NCBI GenBank assembly: GCA_005116745.1
Contig: SWDS01000010.1
Location: forward strand, 338,432 to 402,431
DNA length: 64,000 nt
Source of the DNA: Nitrospira sp.
GTDB taxonomy: Bacteria; Nitrospirota; Nitrospiria; Nitrospirales; Nitrospiraceae
Direction: 5' to 3'
Shown: piece by piece, positions 1 to 6,993 of the stretch
Layout: every line of letters begins with the position of its first letter
How positions within the stretch are numbered: the stretch's first letter is position 1
Notes under the pieces: generated by a model
Seen by the model: only the letters and a program-made list of their open reading frames with translations
The model's database searches: none
Told to the model about the DNA's origin: nothing
Position numbers and translations under genes: made by a program

Positions 1-111
1 GATCCGGTCGGCAACAAGACCCAGCAGAGCTACGATGCGGTGAGTCGGCTCACGGTGTCCCGTCCGCGTGTCCGCGATGGGGGGACACTGCAAATGGGAA
101 GAGTTTTTTGA
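1..111 (+). pseudogene. RHS/YD-repeat protein, 3' fragment cut by window edge
   Basis: The frame is open from base 1 to a TGA at 109-111. It encodes GNKTQQSYDAVSRLTV, a recognisable YD repeat (YDAxxRLT), and then the repeat character is lost from about base 60. RHS proteins are large secreted or surface shells with dozens of such repeats, often ending in a variable toxin domain. Here the frame ends abruptly without a core or toxin domain, just before the transposase on the opposite strand. It is therefore most likely the broken 3' end of an RHS gene lying to the left of the window. Confidence 0.5.
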
Positions 112-295
112 TGAGTGGGCGAGCGGAATAGGTGTCATGACCAGATTTTTGAGAGCGGAGCGACAGCGCACGACCCCCTGTCTGAACATTTGTTCTGACA
201 TATCGGGGATTTTCCTTGTGGCGGACATGGTTCATCCCCGCAGCGACGGTTCGCCGCGCGGACGGCACTCTTTCAGTGCAGGAGACTCCCGGTCG

Positions 296-1210
296 TTACC
301 CTGGGCCATGAATACTCAGCTCAGTGAACTGTTCCCACTGCCGCTCCCACCGTCGCAGCCAGCGACGGCTCTGGCGCGTGGGCGCGAACACATCGACCCC
401 TGCCCAGACTTCGGCGGGCGTGCGCCCGTACAGATGCTGATGCGGCCGGAGGTGGTTATAGACCGTTCGAACCTGCTGCAAGGCTCGATCACACGACGCC
501 GCATCAGTGATCGCATAGTGAACCAACAACTGTTTCAGGGTTCCGATCAGGCGTTCGACACGGCCGTTCTGCCACGGGCAGCCCGGCTCGCTGTGTTGCA
601 GGCGAATACCCACACACGTCAGCGCCAGACGAAGAGCCCGCGACGTAAACACCGCCTCGTTATCCGTGCGCAGCACGCGCGGGCAGCCATACTGACGACA
701 GGCGGTGACGAGATGGTGCCAGATCGTCCACGACGACTTGTCCGTCAGGCGCTGGACACACAAGCCGGCGCGGCTGGCATGATCCACGATCGCCAACGCC
801 AGATGTTGTCGGCCATAGGTATCGGTTGTGGTCAGCAGGTCCATCCCCCAGATCAGATTGCGCGGCACGCGATGCTTCAGTGTTCGGCGCCGATGCAGGA
901 TAGTGTACTGCTGGCGTCGAATGGTGTCGGCGACGTAGGTTTTGCCGACGGTCATCTGCCGACGGACCGCGAAGCGCCGGTTGAAGGTGTGCATGATCGT
1001 GCGGCAGCCCGCATGGGGCATGAGGGCTTTGAGCCGAACGATCTCGTCTCGCACCCAACGCGGTTTGGGTGGCGCCTGCGGCCGGCGGCTTGGGCCGCTG
1101 GTGCGGGGACTGGACCAGGAGGTCCGTGGTCGAGGCTGTATCCATCGACGCAGCCAGTGCCACAGCCCACTACACCATCGAACGAACCAGCGCAGCCCCT
1201 GCAACAGCAT
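296..1210 (-). CDS. DDE transposase with integrase core domain (IS481/IS3-like)
   Basis: A 304-residue protein with a basic, arginine-rich N-terminal half and an rve-type integrase core. The acidic residues fit a DDE triad: Asp in WGMDLLTTTD, Asp in VLRTDNEAVF, and Glu in NGRVERLIGT, followed by the usual YNHLRPHQHL motif near the C terminus. It probably catalyses cut-and-paste or copy movement of its own element. The chosen ATG at 1210 is preceded by GGGAGG; an upstream GTG at 1273 would run into the RHS-like frame on the other strand. The C terminus ends in-frame after the normal domain, so the gene looks intact. I could not identify terminal inverted repeats or a target duplication, so the element limits are unknown. 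The overlapping 395-codon plus-strand frame is its shadow. Confidence 0.8.
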   Translation of the reverse strand: MLLQGLRWFVRWCSGLWHWLRRWIQPRPRTSWSSPRTSGPSRRPQAPPKPRWVRDEIVRLKALMPHAGCRTIMHTFNRRFAVRRQMTVGKTYVADTIRRQQYTILHRRRTLKHRVPRNLIWGMDLLTTTDTYGRQHLALAIVDHASRAGLCVQRLTDKSSWTIWHHLVTACRQYGCPRVLRTDNEAVFTSRALRLALTCVGIRLQHSEPGCPWQNGRVERLIGTLKQLLVHYAITDAASCDRALQQVRTVYNHLRPHQHLYGRTPAEVWAGVDVFAPTRQSRRWLRRWERQWEQFTELSIHGPG

Positions 1211-1254
1211 AGTCCTCCCATGATCTTTTGGATAACCGAATGGATGGCAACGTG

Positions 1255-1452
1255 ATGACGATGCTTCTCGCACAGTGGCTTCGGTGTTTCCTCATCATGG
1301 CGCTCGGCCTCACACTGCTGCAGCCAGTGCCGACGATCGCCGACCAGGCGCACTACATCTACGACGACCTGGGCCGCCTCTCGCAGGTGATCGACGGGCA
1401 GGGGAATGTCGCGACGTATACATATGATGCCGTTGGGGTTGATCCCGATTGA
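1255..1452 (+). pseudogene. RHS/YD-repeat protein, truncated 5' stub
   Basis: Encodes a clear signal peptide (hydrophobic LRCFLIMALGLTLL, then Ala before the mature start) followed by one and a half YD repeats (YIYDDLGRLSQVIDGQGN and YTYDAVG). It then reaches a TGA at 1450. Intact RHS proteins continue for hundreds to thousands of residues, so this is a stub cut after the second repeat. In-frame starts at 1228, 1240, 1255 and 1261 are all possible; 1255 was chosen because it keeps a compact signal peptide. It is on the same strand as the RHS fragment at the window start. Because this piece has its own N terminus, the two are not halves of one gene split by the transposase. Confidence 0.55.
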
Positions 1453-1504
1453 CCCTCCGGCGGCGGCATGCTAAAAACACACCAGTCGTGAAGCGTAACT
1501 GTGT

Positions 1505-1591
1505 GCCCGGATGGCGGAACTGGCAGACGCGCCGGACTCAAAATCCGGTTCTCGCAAGAGAGTGGGAGTTCGACCCTCCCTCTGGGCACCA
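1505..1591 (+). tRNA. tRNA-Leu (anticodon CAA)
   Basis: A class II tRNA with a long variable arm. The acceptor strand GCCCGGA (1505-1511) pairs with TCTGGGC (1581-1587), followed by discriminator A and an encoded CCA. The D-loop sequence is TGGCGGAACTGGCAGACGC. The anticodon stem CCGGA/TCCGG encloses CTCAAAA, giving CAA, which reads UUG leucine codons. The variable arm pairs across TTCTCGCAAGAG, and the T arm GGGAG TTCGACC CTCCC is standard. It lies about 50 bp after the RHS stub, a common insertion position for mobile DNA. Confidence 0.97.
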
Positions 1592-1805
1592 CACAATATG
1601 TCAGCTTTATGTGTGTGGCGATGTTCTCGATTTCTCCGAATAGATGGCAACGGGCTGTCGGTCTAGGTTGTTGTAATTCTTATAAGATTGTGATAGGGAC
1701 AACGATAAGATCCTCAGATCTCTGGACATGAAAAAAGGCACGTACTGAATTTGGCCGGATTCTTCACAATGGTGTATTCCTTCACTTCTATTAAGGAGGC
1801 AGCAC

Positions 1806-2564
1806 ATGCGTAACGTGTTGGCACTGGGAGCCGCGATCCTGTGCATCGGCTCTATGAATGTTGCAGTGGCCCAAGAACGTCTGCAGCAGTCTGGTGGCTC
1901 GGCCATGGGGGTCGGAGCTGGGGTCGGTGACGTGTCTGGAAATGCAAACCGTGTTCAGGCTTTCGATCGGAATGCTTTCCTTGATCGGCTTTCCCAGCCG
2001 GAGACCGTGATGGGGCGTATCTTCGCGCTTGATTTGCCGCAGCACCGACTCATGATTGAAACGGGTGGGGCTGGCCGTATGCAAGACGAAGGTCAGGAAG
2101 GCAAGGCAGGCTATGGTGCGCGGACGGTCATGACACTGCATCTGACTGATCGATCGAACATGCAAGCCATTCGCGAGCTCAACGTCGGAGACGAAGTGAC
2201 CGTGCAGGTCAGGGAAGAAACGACTGAACAGCAGCCGTTCGGAACTGGAAGAAAATTGGTGTTGGAGGCTTCCGTGACCAATGTCGTCGCTACGAGAAAG
2301 GGGTTCGGCGGACTGGGACAGCGGCCTGACCCGGCCAATGACCGCGCGATCGTGATGAATGGCGGTGGGGTGACCGGTGGTGTGCCAGGTGCAGTCCTTC
2401 CAGGAAAAATCACTGGGACCATTGATACGACCGTTGGTGAATTTACCGGTGCAGCGCCTTGCTGGAATTGTGAGCCGCAACCGGGATGGGGATATCAGAC
2501 GCAGAACAAGTCCGATTATGGGACTGACGCCTCAAAGCCAAATCTGGTTAAGGGGATGGAGTGA
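1806..2564 (+). CDS. Secreted protein of unknown function
   Basis: A 252-residue protein. Residues 1-22 form a signal peptide (MRNVLALGAAILCIG then AVAQE), so it is probably periplasmic. The centre contains MGRIFALDLPQHRLMIETGG and VMTLHLTDRSNMQAIREL followed by VGDEVTVQV. This looks like a small beta-strand fold of the kind seen in secreted OB-fold proteins (for example DUF5666-like), but that is a guess. The tail has two cysteines (CWNC) and an acidic, Asn/Ser-rich end. A strong ribosome site (AAGGAGG, 1794-1800) precedes the ATG, and a rho-independent terminator follows within 35 bp, so it is probably monocistronic. I do not recognise the family. Confidence 0.8.
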   Translation: MRNVLALGAAILCIGSMNVAVAQERLQQSGGSAMGVGAGVGDVSGNANRVQAFDRNAFLDRLSQPETVMGRIFALDLPQHRLMIETGGAGRMQDEGQEGKAGYGARTVMTLHLTDRSNMQAIRELNVGDEVTVQVREETTEQQPFGTGRKLVLEASVTNVVATRKGFGGLGQRPDPANDRAIVMNGGGVTGGVPGAVLPGKITGTIDTTVGEFTGAAPCWNCEPQPGWGYQTQNKSDYGTDASKPNLVKGME

Positions 2565-2595
2565 GTTGATTCGGCGAGCCGAACGTTGCTTGGTG

Positions 2596-2626
2596 AAAGG
2601 GGCAGCGATCGCTGCCCCTTTTTTTT
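2596..2626 (+). terminator. Rho-independent terminator
   Basis: AAAGGGGCAGCGA pairs with TCGCTGCCCCTTT in an almost loop-free hairpin followed by a run of eight or more T. It lies just after the secreted-protein gene ending at 2564 and before the TusA-like gene. Confidence 0.9.
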
Positions 2627-2704
2627 ATGTGGGCTGTGGCCTGATATGCAGTGTCTCATCATTCTTGGTAGGGTCATGACACAAACTTCTGTTGCGTTGG
2701 GCAA

Positions 2705-2974
2705 ATGGACACGATGAACGAGCATCAGAATGAGTCGGATACACCGGTGTCCGAACTTGATCTTCGCGGCGTGATTTGTCCCTATAACTTCGTGAAGACG
2801 AAACTCAAGCTGGAGACACTGGAGCAGGGGCAGGTGCTGTCGGTGCTTCTCGATGATGGAGATCCCATCCGCAATGTTCCTCGTAGCGTCCAGAATGAAG
2901 GCCATACGGTCTTGTCGCAGGAGCGAGTCGACCAGGCCTATCGGGTCTTGATCCGTCGAGAGGAGAGCGATTGA
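2705..2974 (+). CDS. TusA/SirA-family sulfur-carrier-like protein
   Basis: An 89-residue protein of the TusA fold. It has the opening strand ELDLRGVICP, then FVKTKLKLETL, and ends DQAYRVLIRREE. TusA proteins relay persulfide sulfur through the cysteine of a CPxP motif to tRNA thiolation and other pathways. Here the cysteine is kept but the motif is CPYN, so the second proline is missing; many family members of unsettled function vary at this site. A second ATG at 2714 is an alternative start. The 3' end overlaps the convergent rsmI-like gene by 37 bp. No sulfur-transfer partner is adjacent. Confidence 0.8.
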   Translation: MDTMNEHQNESDTPVSELDLRGVICPYNFVKTKLKLETLEQGQVLSVLLDDGDPIRNVPRSVQNEGHTVLSQERVDQAYRVLIRREESD

Positions 2975-3741
2975 GCACGGCGCATGTCTTGATCGTCTGA
3001 TTCTGTCCCATCTTTCCCTGCAAGAACGAGTGTCACGTCCCGTCCCCGAGTCGAGCCGAGTTTCTTACTGACCTCACCAGCCGTTCCACGAATGAAGTGC
3101 TCATTCGGCTTCGTTAAATCGTACGCCACAACTACAGTGCATTGAGGAGCGATATCACCAAGGGTCTTCAGTATGTGCGCGACCACTGTCTCAGTGCAGA
3201 AGGCCACGGTTGGACCATTTCTCTTCTGGGAGTCCAGAAGGCGTTGGGTGATACGTGAGGAGGCGCTCGGCAGATGTCCAAGAAAATAGAAGGAGTCGCA
3301 GGGAAGTCCTGCGGCAGTCAGGGCTGCGATAATCGCAGAAGGACCGGGGACTGGAACTACCGGGATGCCATGCGTATGGGCAGCGGCTACGAGAAGGTGG
3401 CCAGGGTCGGAGACGAGAGGGGAGCCACAATCCGATACGAGTGCAACATGACTGCCTTGCTGTAACCGTTGCAAAAGAACCGCTGCTTTTTCTTGGAGAT
3501 TTCTGGGCCCGTAGCTCGTCACGGTGGCCTGAATGCTATGATGCATCAGGAGTTGTTGCGTCACTTTTGGATCTTCGGACGCGATTAGGTCTACCGTGCT
3601 GAGGATCCGAAGGGCGCGCACGGTCACGTCGTCGGGATGCCCAATGGGGACTGCGACCACGTAAAGCGTTCCGCTCCGATGTGACCGGCTGACCGAAGTC
3701 ATTGCCGCGCCGGCGTTTTGTTGACTCTGTTTGGTCGGCAT
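2938..3741 (-). CDS. rsmI: RsmI-like tetrapyrrole-methylase-family methyltransferase (16S rRNA C1402 2'-O-methyltransferase, divergent)
   Basis: A 267-residue SAM-dependent methyltransferase of the tetrapyrrole methylase superfamily. The order of motifs matches RsmI, which 2'-O-methylates C1402 of 16S rRNA: LYVVAVPIG near residue 26, VDLIASED, SDCGSPLVSDPG, VPGPSAIIAAL and FYFLGHLP. Several usually strict residues differ: GNLxD is GHPDD, EDTR is EDPK, and SDAGTPL is SDCGSPL, so it is a divergent copy. The annotated ATG at 3741 gives a basic N-terminal extension; an internal ATG at 3702 would also leave the full domain. It is convergent with the TusA-like gene and divergent from hemX, with only 62 bp between. 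Function as the true RsmI is likely but not certain. Confidence 0.75.
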   Translation of the reverse strand: MPTKQSQQNAGAAMTSVSRSHRSGTLYVVAVPIGHPDDVTVRALRILSTVDLIASEDPKVTQQLLMHHSIQATVTSYGPRNLQEKAAVLLQRLQQGSHVALVSDCGSPLVSDPGHLLVAAAHTHGIPVVPVPGPSAIIAALTAAGLPCDSFYFLGHLPSASSRITQRLLDSQKRNGPTVAFCTETVVAHILKTLGDIAPQCTVVVAYDLTKPNEHFIRGTAGEVSKKLGSTRGRDVTLVLAGKDGTESDDQDMRRAQSLSSRRIKTR

Positions 3742-3803
3742 CGATATAATTCCATGCTTATCTTGTCGAGGCTCGGTCTCTAGTCACTGCAGGGGTATTC
3801 CCG

Positions 3804-4595
3804 ATGGCAGCCGTTTGTTTCATGGTCACCATGGTCCTGTACTTCGTGGCCACGATGTCGTTTCTCGCCTATTTACTCCGACGCTCCGAAGCCTTGTCAA
3901 ATGTGTCATTAGCGATTACGGCGGTCGGCTTCATCTCCCACACCGTTGGCCTCGTTATCAGAATGGTTGAGGTCTCATCGACAGTGCCGCCCAGCTTTTC
4001 GGACGCCCTTTCGTTTTTCTCCTGGATGATCATTCTTGTATTTGTGCTGGTCGAGTTTCGCCATCGGATTCATGTACTTGGGTCCTTCATGGTGCCCTTA
4101 GCCCTGGTCTCCTTGGTCTCGTCCGCAGCCCTTCCGGAAACGGTCCCCACGCTTCAGCCTGTGTTCAAGACCTTGTGGTTTCATGTCACGCTCAGCATGT
4201 TGGGAACAGTGGGGTTTACCGTCGCCTTCGTGGCAGGAGTGATGTACTTGATTCAGGATCGGCTCCTCAAGTCGAAACAGTTCAATGTTCTCTACAGCAA
4301 ATTGCCGGCGCTCGACTTTCTCGATCATCTCAATCAGCAATCCATTGTCTTGGGGTTCCCCTTGCTGACCTTGGGAATCGTCACGGGAGCCATCTCGGCC
4401 GAGTTTGCGCGTGGATCCTATGTGAGTTGGAACCCTGAGCAAATCTGGGCACTTGTCACCTGGGTCTTCTATTTCGTCGTGTTGCTTGGACGGCTGACCG
4501 TCGGGTGGAGGGCGAAGCGCGCAGCGTATCTGACGGTCATCGGGTTCGCGTGCGTCATTCTCACATTAGTCGGTGTGGTGCTGAAAGAAACCTAA
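3804..4595 (+). CDS. hemX: HemX/CcsA-type cytochrome c assembly membrane protein
   Basis: A 263-residue polytopic inner-membrane protein with about eight hydrophobic segments. It contains the CcsA/CcmC/HemX features: a histidine in FISHTVGLVIR, LWFHVTLSMLG, and the tryptophan-rich SWNPEQIWALVTWVFYF loop. CcsA-like proteins handle heme for cytochrome c maturation. The HemX subset, encoded just before hemA, influences glutamyl-tRNA reductase levels in Bacillus. Its position directly upstream of hemA (31 bp) supports the HemX label. The three conserved histidines expected for heme handling are present by eye. It is the first gene of the heme cluster and probably shares its promoter, located between 3742 and 3803 opposite rsmI. 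Confidence 0.85.
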   Translation: MAAVCFMVTMVLYFVATMSFLAYLLRRSEALSNVSLAITAVGFISHTVGLVIRMVEVSSTVPPSFSDALSFFSWMIILVFVLVEFRHRIHVLGSFMVPLALVSLVSSAALPETVPTLQPVFKTLWFHVTLSMLGTVGFTVAFVAGVMYLIQDRLLKSKQFNVLYSKLPALDFLDHLNQQSIVLGFPLLTLGIVTGAISAEFARGSYVSWNPEQIWALVTWVFYFVVLLGRLTVGWRAKRAAYLTVIGFACVILTLVGVVLKET

Positions 4596-4626
4596 GGCCT
4601 GGTCAATTTATGTGGTTGTTGGTCAC

Positions 4627-6018
4627 ATGCATCTGATCGTCGTAGGGTTGAGTCATAAGACGGCTCCGGTCGAGATTCGAGAGAGACTGGCGGTTCCCGA
4701 AAGCCGTCTTGGCGAGGCGCTCACTCGTCTCTGTTCGTACTCTGGGGTCAAGGAAGGCATCCTGCTCTCGACCTGTAATCGAGTGGAGGTCTACTCCGTT
4801 GTCGATGACGTCGAAACCGGCTATGGACGTATTCAGGAGTTTCTTGCCGACACCCATCTGTCGTTGTCTTCCGAGCAGTTGACCCCTCACCTCTATTGGC
4901 ATACCGGCGATCGAGCGATCGGTCACTTGTTCAGAGTCGCTGCCAGCCTCGATTCGATGATTATCGGGGAATCTCAAATCCTGGGACAACTCAAGGGTGC
5001 GTATGAAGTCGCGCTGGCCCATAAAACGACCGGTGTGATCATGAACAAGGTCGTGAAGAAGGCCATCTCGGTGGCCAAGCGGGTGCGGACCGAAACGAAA
5101 ATTGCAGAAATGGCGGTCTCGGTCAGCTATGCCGCTGTCGAGTTGGCGAAGAAGATCTTTTCGGATCTTCACGAGAAGACGGTGTTGTTGGTCGGTGCCG
5201 GTGAAATGGCGAAACTGGCCGCGCGCCATTTGATTGCTCACGGTGTGAAGCATGTGCGCATTACGACAAGGACTCCACAACATGCGGTCGATCTTGCCGC
5301 GAAATTCGGCGGGACGGCCGTTCCATTCGATCAGTTCAAGGATGACATGGCTTCGGCGGATATCGTGCTGGTCTCGACGGGTGCGGCCCATTATCTTGTC
5401 GGCGCGGAGGATGTGCATCGTGCGGTCGAAGAGCGCATGAACCGTCCGATGTTCTTGATCGATATTTCAGTTCCTCGGAATATTGACCCAGCCGTTCGCC
5501 ACGTCGACAATGCGTTTCTCTTCGATATTGATGATCTCACACAGCGGGTTGAACAAAACCGAGCCGGGCGCGTGCAGGAGGCCGAGAAGGCCGAGCGGAT
5601 GGTTGTGGAAGAAGTGACCACCATGCTGGATTGGATGAAATCCTTGGAGGTCACTCCGACGATCGTCGCGCTCAGGAGCCACGTCGACGACCTGAAGCGG
5701 GCGGAGGTCGACAAGGTGCTTGCGCGATTGCCGCATCTGTCTCCTCAAGACCGTGAACTGGTTGAAGGCCTCGCCTCCTCGATTGCCAATAAATTGATTC
5801 ATCGCACGATGGTCACCCTCAAGGCCGAAGTCAATTCTTCGAGTGGTCCGGCGTTCGTCGAAGCGGCCCGGCGATTTTTCTCTCTCGACCAACCGGCTGC
5901 GCCTGTTCAACAGATCGAGCCTTCTAGAGAGTCGCTGCGGTATCATCCTGAGAGCGCTGCAGAGTCGGGTGCCGAGGATCCGGTTTCAGAAACAGCAGTC
6001 CGTAAACGAGCCCGCTGA
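4627..6018 (+). CDS. hemA: Glutamyl-tRNA reductase
   Basis: A 463-residue cytoplasmic enzyme that reduces glutamyl-tRNA(Glu) to glutamate-1-semialdehyde with NADPH, the committed step of C5 tetrapyrrole synthesis. The N terminus GLSHKTAPVEIRERL and the active-site STCNRVEVY (nucleophile Cys50 from the chosen start) are canonical. They are followed by GESQILGQLK, the NADPH-binding VLLVGAGEMAKLAARHL around residue 186, and a C-terminal helical dimerisation domain. An upstream GTG at 4612 adds five residues; ATG 4627 was preferred because family members begin two to seven residues before the GxxHKTAP motif. The C terminus carries a short nonconserved tail. The next enzyme gene needed, hemL, is not in this window. 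Confidence 0.96.
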   Translation: MHLIVVGLSHKTAPVEIRERLAVPESRLGEALTRLCSYSGVKEGILLSTCNRVEVYSVVDDVETGYGRIQEFLADTHLSLSSEQLTPHLYWHTGDRAIGHLFRVAASLDSMIIGESQILGQLKGAYEVALAHKTTGVIMNKVVKKAISVAKRVRTETKIAEMAVSVSYAAVELAKKIFSDLHEKTVLLVGAGEMAKLAARHLIAHGVKHVRITTRTPQHAVDLAAKFGGTAVPFDQFKDDMASADIVLVSTGAAHYLVGAEDVHRAVEERMNRPMFLIDISVPRNIDPAVRHVDNAFLFDIDDLTQRVEQNRAGRVQEAEKAERMVVEEVTTMLDWMKSLEVTPTIVALRSHVDDLKRAEVDKVLARLPHLSPQDRELVEGLASSIANKLIHRTMVTLKAEVNSSSGPAFVEAARRFFSLDQPAAPVQQIEPSRESLRYHPESAAESGAEDPVSETAVRKRAR

Positions 6019-6045
6019 TCGACGGGTAACGAAAAGAGTGTCATC

Positions 6046-6993
6046 GTGTCGATACCGAACGGCCAACGCGCAACCTTGGTTCTGGGAACGAGAGGAAGCA
6101 AGTTGGCGCTGTGCCAAAGTGAATGGTTTCAGTCCAAGGTTCAGGACGTGGTGCCCGAGGTTCGGGTTGTGCTCAAGAAAATTCAGACGTCCGGCGACAA
6201 GATCGTCGACGTGCCATTGGCAAAAATCGGGGGGAAAGGTCTGTTCGTCAAGGAAATTGAGGACGCCTTGCTCGCTGGTGAGGTCGATTTTGCGGTTCAC
6301 AGTATGAAGGATGTTCCGGCGCAATTGCCCGAAGGTCTCGACATCCTCTGTGTGCCTCCACGTGAGGATGCACGTGATGCATTGATCAGCCGAGAAGGGC
6401 ATTCATTCAGCACGCTCCCCTTAGGGGCGACGGTCGGGACTGCGAGCCTTCGACGCCAGGCACAACTGTTACAAGCCAGGCCCGATCTAAAGATCGCGAT
6501 GCTGCGCGGGAATCTGGATACGCGATTAAAGAAACTCAAAGAGGGCCAGTTCGATGCCATCGTCTTGGCCGCTGCTGGTCTGCATCGGTTAGGGTGGTCT
6601 CAGGCCATCACGGAATATCTTTCTCCTATCCTCAGTCTGCCTGCAATCGGACAAGGAGCCCTTGGGATCGAAGGTCGGACGAGCGATGCCTTCGTGCGTT
6701 CCGTCTTATCTCGGCTCAATCATCAGGCCACCCATACGACTGTGACCGCAGAGCGAGCCTTCCTGTGTCGCCTAGAAGGAGGCTGTCAGGTGCCCATCGC
6801 AGCCCACGCAACCCTGTCCGGAGAGCAGTTGGTCTTGGATGGTCTTGTCGCCACGGTCGATGGGAAGACCGTTCTTCGCGACCAGATTGAGGGGACAGCT
6901 CAGCAGGCGCACGCTCTCGGTGTCCAATTGGCGGAACGATTACTGACTCGTGGAGGGGACAAGATTCTCCGGGAGATTTACGGATCAGCGTGA
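6046..6993 (+). CDS. hemC: Porphobilinogen deaminase (hydroxymethylbilane synthase)
   Basis: A 315-residue enzyme that polymerises four porphobilinogens into hydroxymethylbilane. The N-terminal LGTRGSKLALCQ, the KDVPAQLPEGL loop and REDARDAL are canonical. The dipyrromethane cofactor cysteine is Cys247 in EGGCQVPIAAHA. It begins with GTG at 6046, 27 bp after hemA, and its TGA overlaps the GTG of the next gene (GTGA), indicating translational coupling to the enzyme that uses its product. All conserved motifs are intact. Confidence 0.96.
   Translation: MSIPNGQRATLVLGTRGSKLALCQSEWFQSKVQDVVPEVRVVLKKIQTSGDKIVDVPLAKIGGKGLFVKEIEDALLAGEVDFAVHSMKDVPAQLPEGLDILCVPPREDARDALISREGHSFSTLPLGATVGTASLRRQAQLLQARPDLKIAMLRGNLDTRLKKLKEGQFDAIVLAAAGLHRLGWSQAITEYLSPILSLPAIGQGALGIEGRTSDAFVRSVLSRLNHQATHTTVTAERAFLCRLEGGCQVPIAAHATLSGEQLVLDGLVATVDGKTVLRDQIEGTAQQAHALGVQLAERLLTRGGDKILREIYGSA

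Noticed and set aside
68-1255. Long plus-strand frame of 395 codons
   Set aside because: It is the antisense of the DDE transposase; no ribosome site or domain is seen, and the minus-strand frame has a clear integrase core.
1791-2480. Minus-strand frame of 229 codons opposite the secreted protein
   Set aside because: The plus-strand gene has signal peptide, AAGGAGG and terminator; the opposite frame has none.
4603-5418. Minus-strand frame of 271 codons inside hemA
   Set aside because: Antisense of conserved glutamyl-tRNA reductase; composition is a mirror of the real gene.
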